Assembly: GCA_023150615.1 (NCBI GenBank)
Contig: JAKLKO010000011.1
Coordinates: forward strand, 1 to 64,000
DNA from: Phycisphaerae bacterium
Lineage (GTDB): Bacteria; Planctomycetota; Phycisphaerae; UBA1845; UTPLA1
Reading direction: 5' to 3'
Length of the DNA: 64,000 nucleotides
In this document: in pieces, positions 8,038-15,978 of the stretch
Layout of the letters: every line of letters begins with the position of its first letter
How positions within the stretch are numbered: position 1 is the stretch's first letter
Program-made: the position numbers and the translations under genes
The notes under the pieces: generated by a model
What the model was told of the DNA's origin: nothing
The model's input: the letters and a program-made list of their open reading frames with translations, nothing else
The model's database searches: none

Positions 8038-8787
8038 TCACACGGCCTCGAGGACACCGATGATTCGGAATATCCAGCAAACCGCCCACGGTTCGCCGAG
8101 CAAACCGCACCAGCAGGTGCAGAGTATGCAGTTTGTCCCCGTTCGGACGGTCCCACCGGGGCAGACGGCCTCGCAGCAAAAGCCGGTCTCAGACTCATTT
8201 CCCGTTCCGATGGCTTCAAACTGCAACCCGTTTGGCGACAGGCCGAAGGTGAGGCTCGTCCCACTATCCGAGTTGTGCACGCGGATTCGAACGGCTGAGT
8301 TCTGCAACACCGTCACCGTCAGGCGGCCTGCGATCTCCACTACCGATGCCGTGTCGCTGTCCTCCGGATTGCCGGAAAGCTTGATAACAGAAACGTCCTT
8401 GCTCGAACCGCTCACGCTGGAAAGCTTCGCGCCATCCACGTCAAGGTATTTGTCTTTTCCGTCGATCACGACCGACAGTGACGCACCGGCGTTTGAGGGG
8501 GCGAAACCGAAGGTGTCGTCGGCGACGAAGACAGCCGGCCGGGTCGGGTCTTGATCCGGCTGAAGCGTTCCCGTGTGGATGACGATTCGTCCGTCATCCA
8601 AGACGAACGCCCGGCCATAGCGTCCGTCCAGACGCGTCCTTATCTCGTCAGCCGCTTCGTGCCCGTTGAGGATGCCAAGACAGATTGGGCCGCCTAAAGG
8701 CAGCAGGCCGACACAAAAGGAAGAGCACTGTATGAACGCGACATTGCGTATTCCTCCTTTCGAGAGCGTCAATCCTCCAAGCTTCAT
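8038..8787 (-). CDS. hypothetical protein with Cys-rich C-terminus
   Basis: A 249-residue ORF that I do not recognise. The N-terminus has a Gly/Leu/Cys-rich hydrophobic patch (residues about 15-40, CSSFCVGLLPLGGPICLGIL) that might act as a signal or membrane segment. The middle is a beta-rich region with several Asp/Gly/Ser stretches. The last 45 residues hold a tight cysteine cluster (GFCCEAVCPGG, then CILCTCWCG) ending in hydrophobic residues. The start at 8787 is preceded by CGGAAATGG. It lies upstream of and codirectional with the TlpA-like gene, 134 bp apart. Base composition is lower in GC than in neighbouring genes, which suggests foreign origin. Real coding is likely but not certain. 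Confidence 0.5.
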   Translation of the reverse strand: MKLGGLTLSKGGIRNVAFIQCSSFCVGLLPLGGPICLGILNGHEAADEIRTRLDGRYGRAFVLDDGRIVIHTGTLQPDQDPTRPAVFVADDTFGFAPSNAGASLSVVIDGKDKYLDVDGAKLSSVSGSSKDVSVIKLSGNPEDSDTASVVEIAGRLTVTVLQNSAVRIRVHNSDSGTSLTFGLSPNGLQFEAIGTGNESETGFCCEAVCPGGTVRTGTNCILCTCWCGLLGEPWAVCWIFRIIGVLEAV

Positions 8788-9091
8788 CCATTTCCGATTC
8801 TGACGGGGATCCTGCATGCCACGCGCAGGGTATGTGACGCCTGTGCGTTGGAGGAGCGCGCTCATACGGAATCAGTACTCGTTTCCGAGCCGTGCGACGC
8901 GGACGCCCCCCCCAGGGGAACGTGTGTATTGCTGAGAAGACCTCGCGGGGTACTCATAAGCTACCCTCGGAGTGACAGGATTCTGCCACGCCGTTTCGCG
9001 AGTGTCAAGCCTAAACTGGCCACTGGCTGTACGGCGCTGGCTTGTCCGAGTATGCACTTTAGCCAAGCGCGGTTGCGGAAACGAGTTAGCG
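8788..9091. other. non-coding or unassigned stretch
   Basis: About 300 bp without a gene I can support. ORFs in this stretch overlap each other and lack motifs. It belongs to the atypical region between hldE and the FabD-like gene. Confidence 0.4.
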
Positions 9092-9523
9092 TCACCGATT
9101 TGCCGCGAGTTTCAGGCCCCGGCCTTTCGCCACGGTGTGATACCCCTGCGGGGTTGGCATCCCCCAGCGGTTCGAGAAGGCCCCGAATCCGATTTCGTGG
9201 CCGGTGACGTTCACTGTCTCTGTTTGAATCGTGACGCCCCCGCCCGTATCCTCGGTACGGGGCTGCGCAGTCCCTTGTCCGTCGCGCATCGACTTCATCG
9301 CCTCGGCCCGCGCCAGTTGTAACAGGCCCATCAGATCATTCGGCTTCGGCAAATCCGACAAGTGCGTATCGAAGAACAACCTCGCCGCGCTGGCGACGTA
9401 CAGGTAGCGCGGGTCGGTGCGACTCCGATGGGCGGTACCTTTGCAGCCCTGCCAAGCCTGCGCCGCCATGTCCATGACGTGGGCCGCCAACCGGCGCGCC
9501 GTGGAATGCGATACTTCGCCCAT
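9092..9523 (-). CDS. hypothetical protein, possibly the 3' part of a broken gene
   Basis: A 143-codon ORF with no recognised domain. Its N-terminal half is Ala/Arg/His-rich and helical (TARRLAAHVMDMAAQAWQGC), followed by DPRYLYVASAARLFFDTHL; the C-terminal third is polar and Gly-rich. No ribosome-binding site precedes the ATG. In another minus-strand frame immediately upstream (about 9530-9640) the peptide AAFVMAGVNSLAGLAHSDP looks coding and would run into this ORF if one frameshift were repaired near 9520. The region may therefore be a frameshifted gene rather than an intact one. Confidence 0.35.
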   Translation of the reverse strand: MGEVSHSTARRLAAHVMDMAAQAWQGCKGTAHRSRTDPRYLYVASAARLFFDTHLSDLPKPNDLMGLLQLARAEAMKSMRDGQGTAQPRTEDTGGGVTIQTETVNVTGHEIGFGAFSNRWGMPTPQGYHTVAKGRGLKLAANR

Positions 9524-9724
9524 TCGAACGGGCCGGGTCGGAGTGGGCCAGGCCCGCCAAGGAGTTAACGCCGGCCATGACGAAGGCGGCCGAACCCGCT
9601 CCCGATGGCCGCATCACGCACGACACGACGCCGCTGGCCTTGGCGGGGTTTGTCTCTAACGACGCCTGGACATGATCCCCACCATCCAGATCACCCAAGA
9701 CTGTTAGACGCTCTAGAACCAGTT

Positions 9725-9916
9725 TCAAAGGTGTCTGCGTGCGATGAGCAAGCAGGCGACGTGAACGGACGCTTTGTCCACCTTGAGGTTGCGGTCGTGT
9801 GGGACGAGCACGCGACGGAAGTGCGTCAGCCACGCGATCGTCCGCTCGACGATCCAGCGACGCCGATAGCGCCGCAGAGCCCGGCCGTCCTGCTTTGAAC
9901 GGAGTGCATTCAACAA
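9725..9916 (-). pseudogene. transposase C-terminal fragment (IS5-like DDE type)
   Basis: 63 codons ending in a natural stop. The stretch RRRWIVERTIAWLTHFRRV with the following ASVHVACLLIA matches the conserved C-terminal helix of IS5-superfamily transposases, including the catalytic Glu of the DDE triad in the WIVERT context. The upstream two thirds, with both catalytic aspartates, are missing, so it cannot transpose. The sequence just past the stop, reading AAACTGGTTCTAG on this strand (about 9711-9724), resembles an IS terminal repeat but no partner was found. It is a remnant of a past insertion. Confidence 0.7.
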
Positions 9917-9965
9917 CCGGAGGAGGCCCCCCGACTTCAGAAAGCGACGCGGGGAGTCAGACTAT

Positions 9966-9982
9966 TTCATATCCGATATGAA
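9966..9982. promoter_or_regulatory. 17-bp AT-rich perfect palindrome (TTCATATC-C-GATATGAA)
   Basis: Perfect 8-bp arms around one central base in a region that is otherwise GC-rich. No T-tract follows, so an intrinsic terminator is unlikely. It could be an operator, a recombinase or IS-end site, or a structured 3' end for the minus-strand gene that ends at 10078, about 95 bp away. Confidence 0.4.
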
Positions 9983-10034
9983 TACTGCTCCGCGCCGGGA
10001 ATGTGATTGGTGCGGAACCCAAGATGTCGGGTGG

Positions 10035-10046
10035 GCACCGAGGCAT
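10035..10046 (+). repeat. right copy of 12-bp direct repeat GCACCGAGGCAT
   Basis: Same orientation as the copy at 6170-6181, with 3.85 kb between them. It sits just before the 3' end of the FabD-like gene, where normal codon usage resumes. Confidence 0.35.
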
Positions 10047-10077
10047 ACATGAACCCGAAGCACGAGCGAATGCGAAG

Positions 10078-11130
10078 CTATGCTTGAGTCCCCGTGACGA
10101 TTGCGAATTGCTCGTCGCGGCCCATGGCGAGGAGGAAGGGGTCGGACTTCTGCCGCGCGGAGAAGGCGGGGCGGTCGTTCATGCCGGACCACTGGTCGGC
10201 GACGAGGATCTGCCCGATCGCTCCCCCGAGCTGATCGCCGGGTCCGAGCAGGATGATGCAGTCCGGCCCGAACTCGCGGAGACCGACGCGGACCGAGTGC
10301 GTGAAGTCGTAGGTGTGCGTGACCTGGAGGACGAAGGTGTAGCCGTACAGCTCGGCCGGATCGGCGAGGTAGGGTTTGAAGATGTGGCCGCGGCCGTCGA
10401 TGAGGGGGATGGCGGGGGGTTGCAGCACGAGGTCGGCGAACTGCTCGACGGCGCGGTGCGAGGTGACGGCGAGCAGGGGCGTGTGATAGGCGGCGTGGCC
10501 GGGGAGGTCGAGGGGATAGGTCCGCGCGCCGCGCTGCACGTGGGGCAGGGCGCGCTTGAGGTGCGCGAGACCTTCGTCGGTGCCGGCGAGGACGGCGAAG
10601 CCGCCGAGTCGGATGGACCAGAAGGCGATCGTCTGTCCGCGGGAGTTGGTCTCTTTCAGGGCGCGTTCGACGGCGTCGTGCAGGGCGGGGTCGGGCTTCC
10701 ACTGCTCATCGGTGAGGGGATAGATGCATTGACCGCCGGCGCTGTACTGATCCTGGAGTCGGCTCATGGTCTGGATGAGTCGGAAGGCGGAGTGGAAGTC
10801 GAGGCTGCCGGAGACGTAGAGCGCGGTGTACCAGCCCATGCTGTTGCCGGCGATGGCGACGATTTCGTAGTCGTCGCCGATGAGTTCTGCGTCGACCGCG
10901 GAGCAGGTGAAGATGAGCGGGGAGGCGTGTGGCGTGGCGAGGTGCAGGGCGGGGTCGAAGCGGGCGGCGGCATCGAGTTCGCGGATTGCGGGGAGGCCTT
11001 CGGCGCGGCGGAGTTCGTCCGCGACGGCGACGAGGTCGTCGGCGGCGGCGCGTGCGCCGCGGCGGAGGTATCCCAGCTCGGCGGGGTTGTAGCTGCCGCG
11101 TCCCGGGCAGATGAGCAGGGCGCGCTTCAT
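10078..11130 (-). CDS. FabD-like acyltransferase (ACP S-malonyltransferase fold)
   Basis: A 350-residue cytoplasmic protein of the malonyl-CoA:ACP transacylase type. It begins MKRALLICPGRGSY, like the FabD start but with RGSY where FabD has the GQGSQ oxyanion loop. It has the nucleophile elbow AGNSMGWYTALY with Ser97, and the second catalytic residue as His216 in AAYHTPLL. The Arg that binds the malonyl carboxylate in FabD is not obvious, so a different acyl group or a specialised role is possible. No other fab gene is adjacent. The start at 11130 was chosen because homology begins there; a longer frame to 11535 is antisense to the glycosyltransferase. A 118-bp divergent intergenic region separates the two genes. 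Confidence 0.8.
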   Translation of the reverse strand: MKRALLICPGRGSYNPAELGYLRRGARAAADDLVAVADELRRAEGLPAIRELDAAARFDPALHLATPHASPLIFTCSAVDAELIGDDYEIVAIAGNSMGWYTALYVSGSLDFHSAFRLIQTMSRLQDQYSAGGQCIYPLTDEQWKPDPALHDAVERALKETNSRGQTIAFWSIRLGGFAVLAGTDEGLAHLKRALPHVQRGARTYPLDLPGHAAYHTPLLAVTSHRAVEQFADLVLQPPAIPLIDGRGHIFKPYLADPAELYGYTFVLQVTHTYDFTHSVRVGLREFGPDCIILLGPGDQLGGAIGQILVADQWSGMNDRPAFSARQKSDPFLLAMGRDEQFAIVTGTQA

Positions 11131-11234
11131 GTCGTCATCATGGCGATCGGGCCGGTCGAAGGCAAATGGCGCGGGCGGTGGGCCGGGGTGATTCGCAGGG
11201 GCGGCGATCGGCTGGCGTGTCGCGCGTCGTCGCG

Positions 11235-11240
11235 TAGGAT
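11235..11240 (+). promoter_or_regulatory. -10-like TAGGAT next to a start codon
   Basis: TAGGAT ends 8 nt before the ATG at 11249, the same geometry as at 261 and 13474. A weak Gly-rich purine stretch (GCGGGCGG) lies between. Candidate leaderless or short-leader promoter; no clear -35 box. Confidence 0.3.
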
Positions 11241-11248
11241 GCGGGCGG

Positions 11249-11983
11249 ATGTCGAAGGTTCGCGACGCGTTCGGCTCGCTGTCGGTGGTCGTGCCGGCGT
11301 ACAACGCGGCGGGGGTCCTGGCGCGGACGATCGGCGAGATTGAGGCGTACCTCGCTGCGGAAGGGGTTCCGAACGAGATCATCGTCGTCAATGACGGCAG
11401 CAGGGACGGGACGGTGGGGGTGATCGATGCGCTGGGGATGCGAGTGCAGTCGATCTCGTTCGGGGTGAATCGCGGGAAGGGCGCGGCGGTCCGCGCGGGG
11501 ATGGCGGCGTCGGGCTGCGACTGGGTGCTGTTCACGGACGCGGATCATTCGACGCGGATCGAGCACCTGGAGCGATTCGCGGCGCGGGCGGACTCGGCGG
11601 ACGTGCTGATCGCGTCGCGGCGTTTGCCGGAGTCGCGGATCGTGCGTGCGCAGCCGCGGTTCCGGCAGCGGCTGGGTCGGACGTTTCCGGCGTTTGTGCG
11701 GTGGCTTGCGCTGCCGGACATCGAGGACTCGCAGTGCGGGTTCAAGTTGTTCCGGCGGGAGGCGGCGCGGGAGCTGGCGGCGCGGCAGACGATCGAGCGG
11801 TTCTGCTTCGACGTGGAGCTGCTGGTGATCGCGCGGGCGCGGGGGCTGCGGATCGCCGAGGTGCCGATCGACTGGGACAATCCGCGGGACTCGACGCTGC
11901 GGATCGGCCGCGATGCGCCGCGGATGCTGTGGGACCTTCTGCGGATCAGCTACCGGGCGATGCGCGGGGGGTATTCGGGGTGA
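11249..11983 (+). CDS. Family 2 glycosyltransferase (dolichyl-phosphate-sugar synthase type)
   Basis: A 244-residue GT-A fold enzyme. It begins SLSVVVPAYNAAGVLARTI, has the nucleotide-binding VVNDGSRDGT and the metal-binding LFTDADHST (DxD-like), then the DVLIASRR and SQCGFKLFRREAA segments typical of the polyprenyl-phosphate mannose/glucose synthase subgroup. It probably transfers a hexose from a nucleotide sugar to a lipid carrier at the inner face of the membrane. It lacks the extra C-terminal membrane helices of some relatives. The stop codon lies one base from the end of the convergent secreted-protein gene. The sugar and acceptor are unknown. Confidence 0.88.
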   Translation: MSKVRDAFGSLSVVVPAYNAAGVLARTIGEIEAYLAAEGVPNEIIVVNDGSRDGTVGVIDALGMRVQSISFGVNRGKGAAVRAGMAASGCDWVLFTDADHSTRIEHLERFAARADSADVLIASRRLPESRIVRAQPRFRQRLGRTFPAFVRWLALPDIEDSQCGFKLFRREAARELAARQTIERFCFDVELLVIARARGLRIAEVPIDWDNPRDSTLRIGRDAPRMLWDLLRISYRAMRGGYSG

Positions 11984-11984
11984 G

Positions 11985-13343
11985 CTAGGGCGTTTCGGGG
12001 TCTGGGTTGGGGACCTCGCGCCAACTGACGATGCGCGGCGGCGCGCTGGCCGGACTGCGGGTGAGCATGAAGCACTCGTTGCCGTTCGGTCCGGCGAGAT
12101 CGGATGCGAGGACTTGGTAGCTCTGCAAGGATGAGCCGGTCCAGCGGAGCGTACCGAACGCGCCGTCGTTCTTTCGTTCGATGCCGACGAGGATTTCCGA
12201 GCCGCCGGTGGCGGGCGAGAGCTGGATGACGCTCGGCGGCTGGGAGATGTCCGGGCCGGTCTGTTCAGCGCTCCAGTTCGCGCCATCATAGGTGCGGTAG
12301 TAGACGTTGGACTGCGCCGACCGGCCGTAGAGGGCGAGGGCGCGCGTGCCGTTCGGCTCGAAGGCGACGTCGAAACCGCGGCGGTTGGTGTCGGGGTTGC
12401 TGGTCTGGACTTCGAGCGTCGAGCCCCAGGCGCTGCCGCTCCAGACGATGAGGTTGATGTCGGCGACTCCGTCGAGCGTCATGGCGATGAGCTTGTCGCT
12501 CGCCGGATCGGCGGCGAGCCGCATCCATCGGGTGTTTCCGCCGACGTCGGGGAGCGAGCCCTCGGCGAGCCATGCGGTTCCGTTCCAGATTCGGTACTTT
12601 GGTACGGTCGTACCGTTTCTTGCCCAGGCGACGATGCAGCGGCCGGACTGGCCCTCGTAGGCCGCGTCCATGCACTCGCAGCCGGTGAATGCGGCGTCGC
12701 TGTCGAGGAGGACGGCGTTGTCGAAGCTGCTGCCGTTCCAGACGAGCGCGGAGAGATCCCGGTTGTTGTCGAGCACGAGGAGCATGATCTCGTTCGAGGC
12801 GGGTTTCGGGACGAGCTTGCAGAACTTGGCGTCTCCGTTGCCGGGGGGAACGGTCGAGTTCTGCGCGGACCAGCTCGCGCCGTTCCACGTGCGGTAGTAC
12901 GCGGTCGAGTCGCTGCCGACGCGGTAAACGAGAAGTGCGTCGCCCGATTGCTGCTCGTACTCGATGTACATCGGCCGCTCGGACGCGGTGAAGAGCGTCG
13001 TGCTGGCCTCGATCAGGTTGGACCAGGCCGTGCCGTTGTACACGAACGCGTTGCAGTCTTCCTGGTTGTCGATGCACGCCACGATGAGTTCGTTTCGGGT
13101 CGGGCAGTTCTTCGCGACGATCCAGCGCGGAGCGCCGCCGACGTCGAGCGAGAGCGATTCGGAGTTCCACGCGGTGCCGCTCCACGTTCGCGAGCGCGGT
13201 GTGTTGTCGCTGGGAATGCCGTAGATGACGGTGCCGACCGTGCCGGGATCGGCGCGCCCGGATGCGGCGACCATCGCGAGTGCGGTGGTTGCCACGGCGA
13301 GGCGGGCGCGAGTCGAAATTCCGGCCGTGCTGCGGTTGCTCAC
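11985..13343 (-). CDS. secreted repeat protein with W-N-G-x-x-W motifs
   Basis: An exported protein of about 452 residues, not matched to a named family. With the GTG start chosen here the N-terminus is VSNRSTAGISTRARLAVATTALAMVAASGRA, a good signal peptide (shown here as its first 20-residue core plus tail is not needed for the argument). The mature part repeats a unit of about 45-55 residues with YRxWNGTAW or similar strands, suggesting a beta-propeller or beta-solenoid. GAGAG sits 6 nt before the GTG at 13343; longer starts at 13400 and 13490 lack a ribosome site and the latter overlaps manA. The role is unknown; surface or extracellular location is inferred. Confidence 0.65.
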   Translation of the reverse strand: MSNRSTAGISTRARLAVATTALAMVAASGRADPGTVGTVIYGIPSDNTPRSRTWSGTAWNSESLSLDVGGAPRWIVAKNCPTRNELIVACIDNQEDCNAFVYNGTAWSNLIEASTTLFTASERPMYIEYEQQSGDALLVYRVGSDSTAYYRTWNGASWSAQNSTVPPGNGDAKFCKLVPKPASNEIMLLVLDNNRDLSALVWNGSSFDNAVLLDSDAAFTGCECMDAAYEGQSGRCIVAWARNGTTVPKYRIWNGTAWLAEGSLPDVGGNTRWMRLAADPASDKLIAMTLDGVADINLIVWSGSAWGSTLEVQTSNPDTNRRGFDVAFEPNGTRALALYGRSAQSNVYYRTYDGANWSAEQTGPDISQPPSVIQLSPATGGSEILVGIERKNDGAFGTLRWTGSSLQSYQVLASDLAGPNGNECFMLTRSPASAPPRIVSWREVPNPDPETP

Positions 13344-13473
13344 GTCGAACTCTCGGCGAACGGGGCGCGCGTCGGTTGAGGCGTCGTCCTGTTCGTACAT
13401 CGGACGCCCGACGCGCGCGACGCGAATTCCGGCGGATCGAGGCGGCGAACTGCCGGCAAATCGCGGGCGGCGA

Positions 13474-13479
13474 TAGAAT
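13474..13479 (+). promoter_or_regulatory. -10-like TAGAAT next to the manA start
   Basis: TAGAAT (five of six) ends 9 nt before the ATG at 13489, with CTGCCG 18 bp upstream as a weak -35. There is no Shine-Dalgarno sequence between it and the ATG, so a leaderless transcript is possible. Confidence 0.35.
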
Positions 13480-13488
13480 CCCGGACGC

Positions 13489-14574
13489 ATGACCGGCGAA
13501 GTGTTTCCGCTCGTGTTCCAGCCGATTTATCGACCCAAGGTCTGGGGCGGTCGCAACCTGGAGCGGTTGTTCGGCAAGCGTCTTCCGGCGGGGGCGGCGA
13601 TCGGCGAGTCGATCGAGTGCGCCGACCTGCCCGGGCTGCAAACGGTCGATCAGACGGGCGCGACGCTGGCTTCGCGCGTCGCGGAATGGGGCGCTGATCT
13701 GCTCGGTCGTGCGGGACTGGACGAGGGGCGATTTCCGCTGCTGGTGAAGTTTCTCGATGCGGTCGAGCCGCTGAGCGTGCAGGTGCACCCGGATCGTGAC
13801 GCGGCGGCGCGGTATCCCGGCGCGCGGGCGAAGATCGAGGCGTGGTACGTGATCGAGGCGCGGCCCGGGGCGTTTGTCTATCTGGGACTTCGGCCGGGGC
13901 TTTCATGCGAGGCGCTTGCGGCGGCGGTTCGAACGGGGTGCGTGGAGGCCGTGCTGATGCGCGTGCCGGTGCGCGCGGGGCAGTCGTACCTCGTGACGCC
14001 GGGGATGGTGCACGCGATCGGCGCGGGGGTCGTCGTGGCGGAGGTCGAGACACCGTCGGACACGACGTATCGGCTTTACGACTGGGGCCGGCAGCGGTCG
14101 GTCGAGGATGGCGGGTTGGAGATCGAGCGGGGGCTGGCGTGCGTGCGCGAATCTGCGCCGACGGAGGCGGCCGGGCCGCGGTCGCACGTGGCGGGTCTGT
14201 TTACGACGGTGACGCGGCTGGCGGCGTGCGGGTCGTTCGTGGTGGAGAAGGTACGATTCGTCGAGGGACTGGAGTTGGAGATTCCGTACGCCGAGCTGGT
14301 GGTGTGGGTGATCCTGGAAGGGCGCGGGGCCGTGTCATGTTCGGGCGGGCGGGAGCAGAGGTTCGCGGCGGGCGACGTGATCGTGCTTCCGGCGGCGTTG
14401 AAGGAGGGGCGGGTGCGGACGGAATCGGACTGCGTCTGGCTCGAGGTGACGATCCCGATTCGGAGCGATCTCGCGGCGTATCCGCGGCCGGACGCGGAGG
14501 CATTGCGCGGGCCGGGGGAGCGCGCGGGGGGGACGATTCCGCTGAACGTGTCGCACCGCGGGCGGGGGTTGTAG
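13489..14574 (+). CDS. manA: Mannose-6-phosphate isomerase, type I
   Basis: A 361-residue zinc enzyme interconverting mannose 6-phosphate and fructose 6-phosphate in the cytoplasm, supplying GDP-mannose and other mannose-derived sugars. The cupin core shows PKVWGGRNLERLFGK, PLLVKFLDA, the metal-binding LSVQVHPD, and later GMVHAIGAGVVVAEVE followed by SDTTYRLYDWGR, all hallmark segments. The C-terminal beta-sandwich is present. Length fits the family. It starts within a divergent arrangement with the secreted protein gene at 11985-13343. Together with hldE and the glycosyltransferases it supports active surface-glycan synthesis. Confidence 0.9.
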   Translation: MTGEVFPLVFQPIYRPKVWGGRNLERLFGKRLPAGAAIGESIECADLPGLQTVDQTGATLASRVAEWGADLLGRAGLDEGRFPLLVKFLDAVEPLSVQVHPDRDAAARYPGARAKIEAWYVIEARPGAFVYLGLRPGLSCEALAAAVRTGCVEAVLMRVPVRAGQSYLVTPGMVHAIGAGVVVAEVETPSDTTYRLYDWGRQRSVEDGGLEIERGLACVRESAPTEAAGPRSHVAGLFTTVTRLAACGSFVVEKVRFVEGLELEIPYAELVVWVILEGRGAVSCSGGREQRFAAGDVIVLPAALKEGRVRTESDCVWLEVTIPIRSDLAAYPRPDAEALRGPGERAGGTIPLNVSHRGRGL

Positions 14575-14598
14575 GACGCGGGACGTGGGTCGCAGGCG

Positions 14599-14949
14599 CT
14601 ACCGGAATCGGCCACGGAACTGGTCGGCGGGGTACTTCGCCTCGTTCTTTCGGATCTTTTCGAGGACGGCGGTCGACAGGTCGATGTCGAGCGCGTTGGC
14701 GAGCGAAAGGGCGTAGCAGAGGATGTCGGCCAGCTCCTCGCGGACCTGCTGGAATTCGTTGGGGGATTCGCGAATGCAGAGCGACTCGGCGGAGTCGATC
14801 CACTGGAAGTGCTCCATCAGCTCGGCGGATTCGATGGCGATGGACATGGCGAGGTTCTTGGGGGAGTGAAACTGGCGCCAGTCGCGGGCATCGACGAACC
14901 GGCGAACGGCGTCGCGCAGTGCGCCGACGGTGATTTGGACATCGTTCAC
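14599..14949 (-). CDS. MazG-like nucleotide pyrophosphohydrolase
   Basis: A 116-residue all-alpha NTP pyrophosphatase of the MazG/DCTPP1 type, expected to hydrolyse non-canonical or excess (d)NTPs to monophosphates. It has DWRQFHSPKNLAMSIAIE, the metal-binding ESAELMEHFQW (ExxE) and the second acidic motif REELADILCYALSLANAL (ExxD), then the KIRKNEAKYP ending common to this subgroup. The GTG start at 14949 was chosen because AAGGAG lies 7 nt upstream; the frame extends further to 15021 without support. It ends 24 bp after manA on the opposite strand. Confidence 0.9.
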   Translation of the reverse strand: MNDVQITVGALRDAVRRFVDARDWRQFHSPKNLAMSIAIESAELMEHFQWIDSAESLCIRESPNEFQQVREELADILCYALSLANALDIDLSTAVLEKIRKNEAKYPADQFRGRFR

Positions 14950-15024
14950 GGCGAGACTCCTTCGCGTTGAAACCGACGGCGGATGATAACGCGCGTCGCG
15001 GCCGCGTGCCGGGCGGCGCATCGA

Positions 15025-15978
15025 TCATCCCGCGCGGACGTTGGTCAGATCGGAATGCGGCGCGGCCGAGTCGCTCCGGCCGGGCGGGGCGCCGTGCAGT
15101 CGTCGCACGAGGGCGAGAATGGGACCGCTGGCGGCGTAGGACATGGCGAGGACGGCGATGGTGAGTTGCGGCTTGATGATGGCGCCGACGAGAAGCGCGA
15201 AAAGCATGGCGACGACCTGCGCGAAGCTGCGCCGTCCGCGGAGGAGCAGGTTGATGAGGTGGGTGTAGCGGATGCGGCTGACCATGAGGAGACCGACGGC
15301 GAGCGTCACGAAGGGTAACGTCGCGGCGAGCAGTTCCGACGCCCAGTCGACGCGCGTTACGCGGATGATGTCCTCGTGGACGAGGACGAGGCTGATGACC
15401 GCGGCGGCCGCTCCGGGCGAGGGCAAGCCCTTGAATTTCATGTGGGCGGCCTCGTCGGCGACGTTTTCGACGTTAAAGCGGGCCAGTCGCAGCGCGGCGC
15501 AGCAGACGTAGCCGGCGACCATGACCCACTGGGCGCGCCACCACAGCCGGCCCAGTTCGGTGAGGTCGGCGACGGGAAGGAGCGGCTTGATGACGCAGAT
15601 GGCGAGCATGGCGGGGGCGACGCCGAAGCTGACGATGTCGGCGAGGGAGTCGAGCTGGGCGCCGAACTCGCTGGTCTTGCGCGTCAGCCGCGCGAGCCGG
15701 CCGTCGATGCCGTCGAAGAGGGCGGCGAGCATGACGAGATAGCAGCCGATGGCGGTGTAGGTCGGGAACCAGCGCTCCATGCGGGCGCTGTCGAGCGTCA
15801 CGACCGGCAGGTCGGAGCCGGCGGCGTAGTAGGAGAGCATGCAGAGATAGAGGGCGCCGAAGCCGGACGCGAGGTTGCCGAGTGTCGCCAGCGTGGGCAG
15901 GACGGCGATCGCGCGGAGGCGTCGTTCAGAGCGTTCCGGACGCGACGATCCGTGCTCGTGGGGGCTGACGATCTTCAT
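15025..15978 (-). CDS. pssA: CDP-diacylglycerol-serine O-phosphatidyltransferase
   Basis: A 317-residue integral membrane enzyme that joins serine to CDP-diacylglycerol, giving phosphatidylserine. The CDP-alcohol phosphatidyltransferase signature is complete: D92-G93-x2-A96-R97-x8-G106-x3-D110-x3-D114 (DGRLARLTRKTSEFGAQL then DSLAD). Several hydrophobic segments flank it. The start at 15978 has AGGAG 7 nt upstream and lies inside the end of psd, with a 53-bp overlap in different frames. It is the second gene of the psd-pssA unit, which together yields phosphatidylethanolamine. Gene order is reversed relative to the pathway. Confidence 0.93.
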   Translation of the reverse strand: MKIVSPHEHGSSRPERSERRLRAIAVLPTLATLGNLASGFGALYLCMLSYYAAGSDLPVVTLDSARMERWFPTYTAIGCYLVMLAALFDGIDGRLARLTRKTSEFGAQLDSLADIVSFGVAPAMLAICVIKPLLPVADLTELGRLWWRAQWVMVAGYVCCAALRLARFNVENVADEAAHMKFKGLPSPGAAAAVISLVLVHEDIIRVTRVDWASELLAATLPFVTLAVGLLMVSRIRYTHLINLLLRGRRSFAQVVAMLFALLVGAIIKPQLTIAVLAMSYAASGPILALVRRLHGAPPGRSDSAAPHSDLTNVRAG

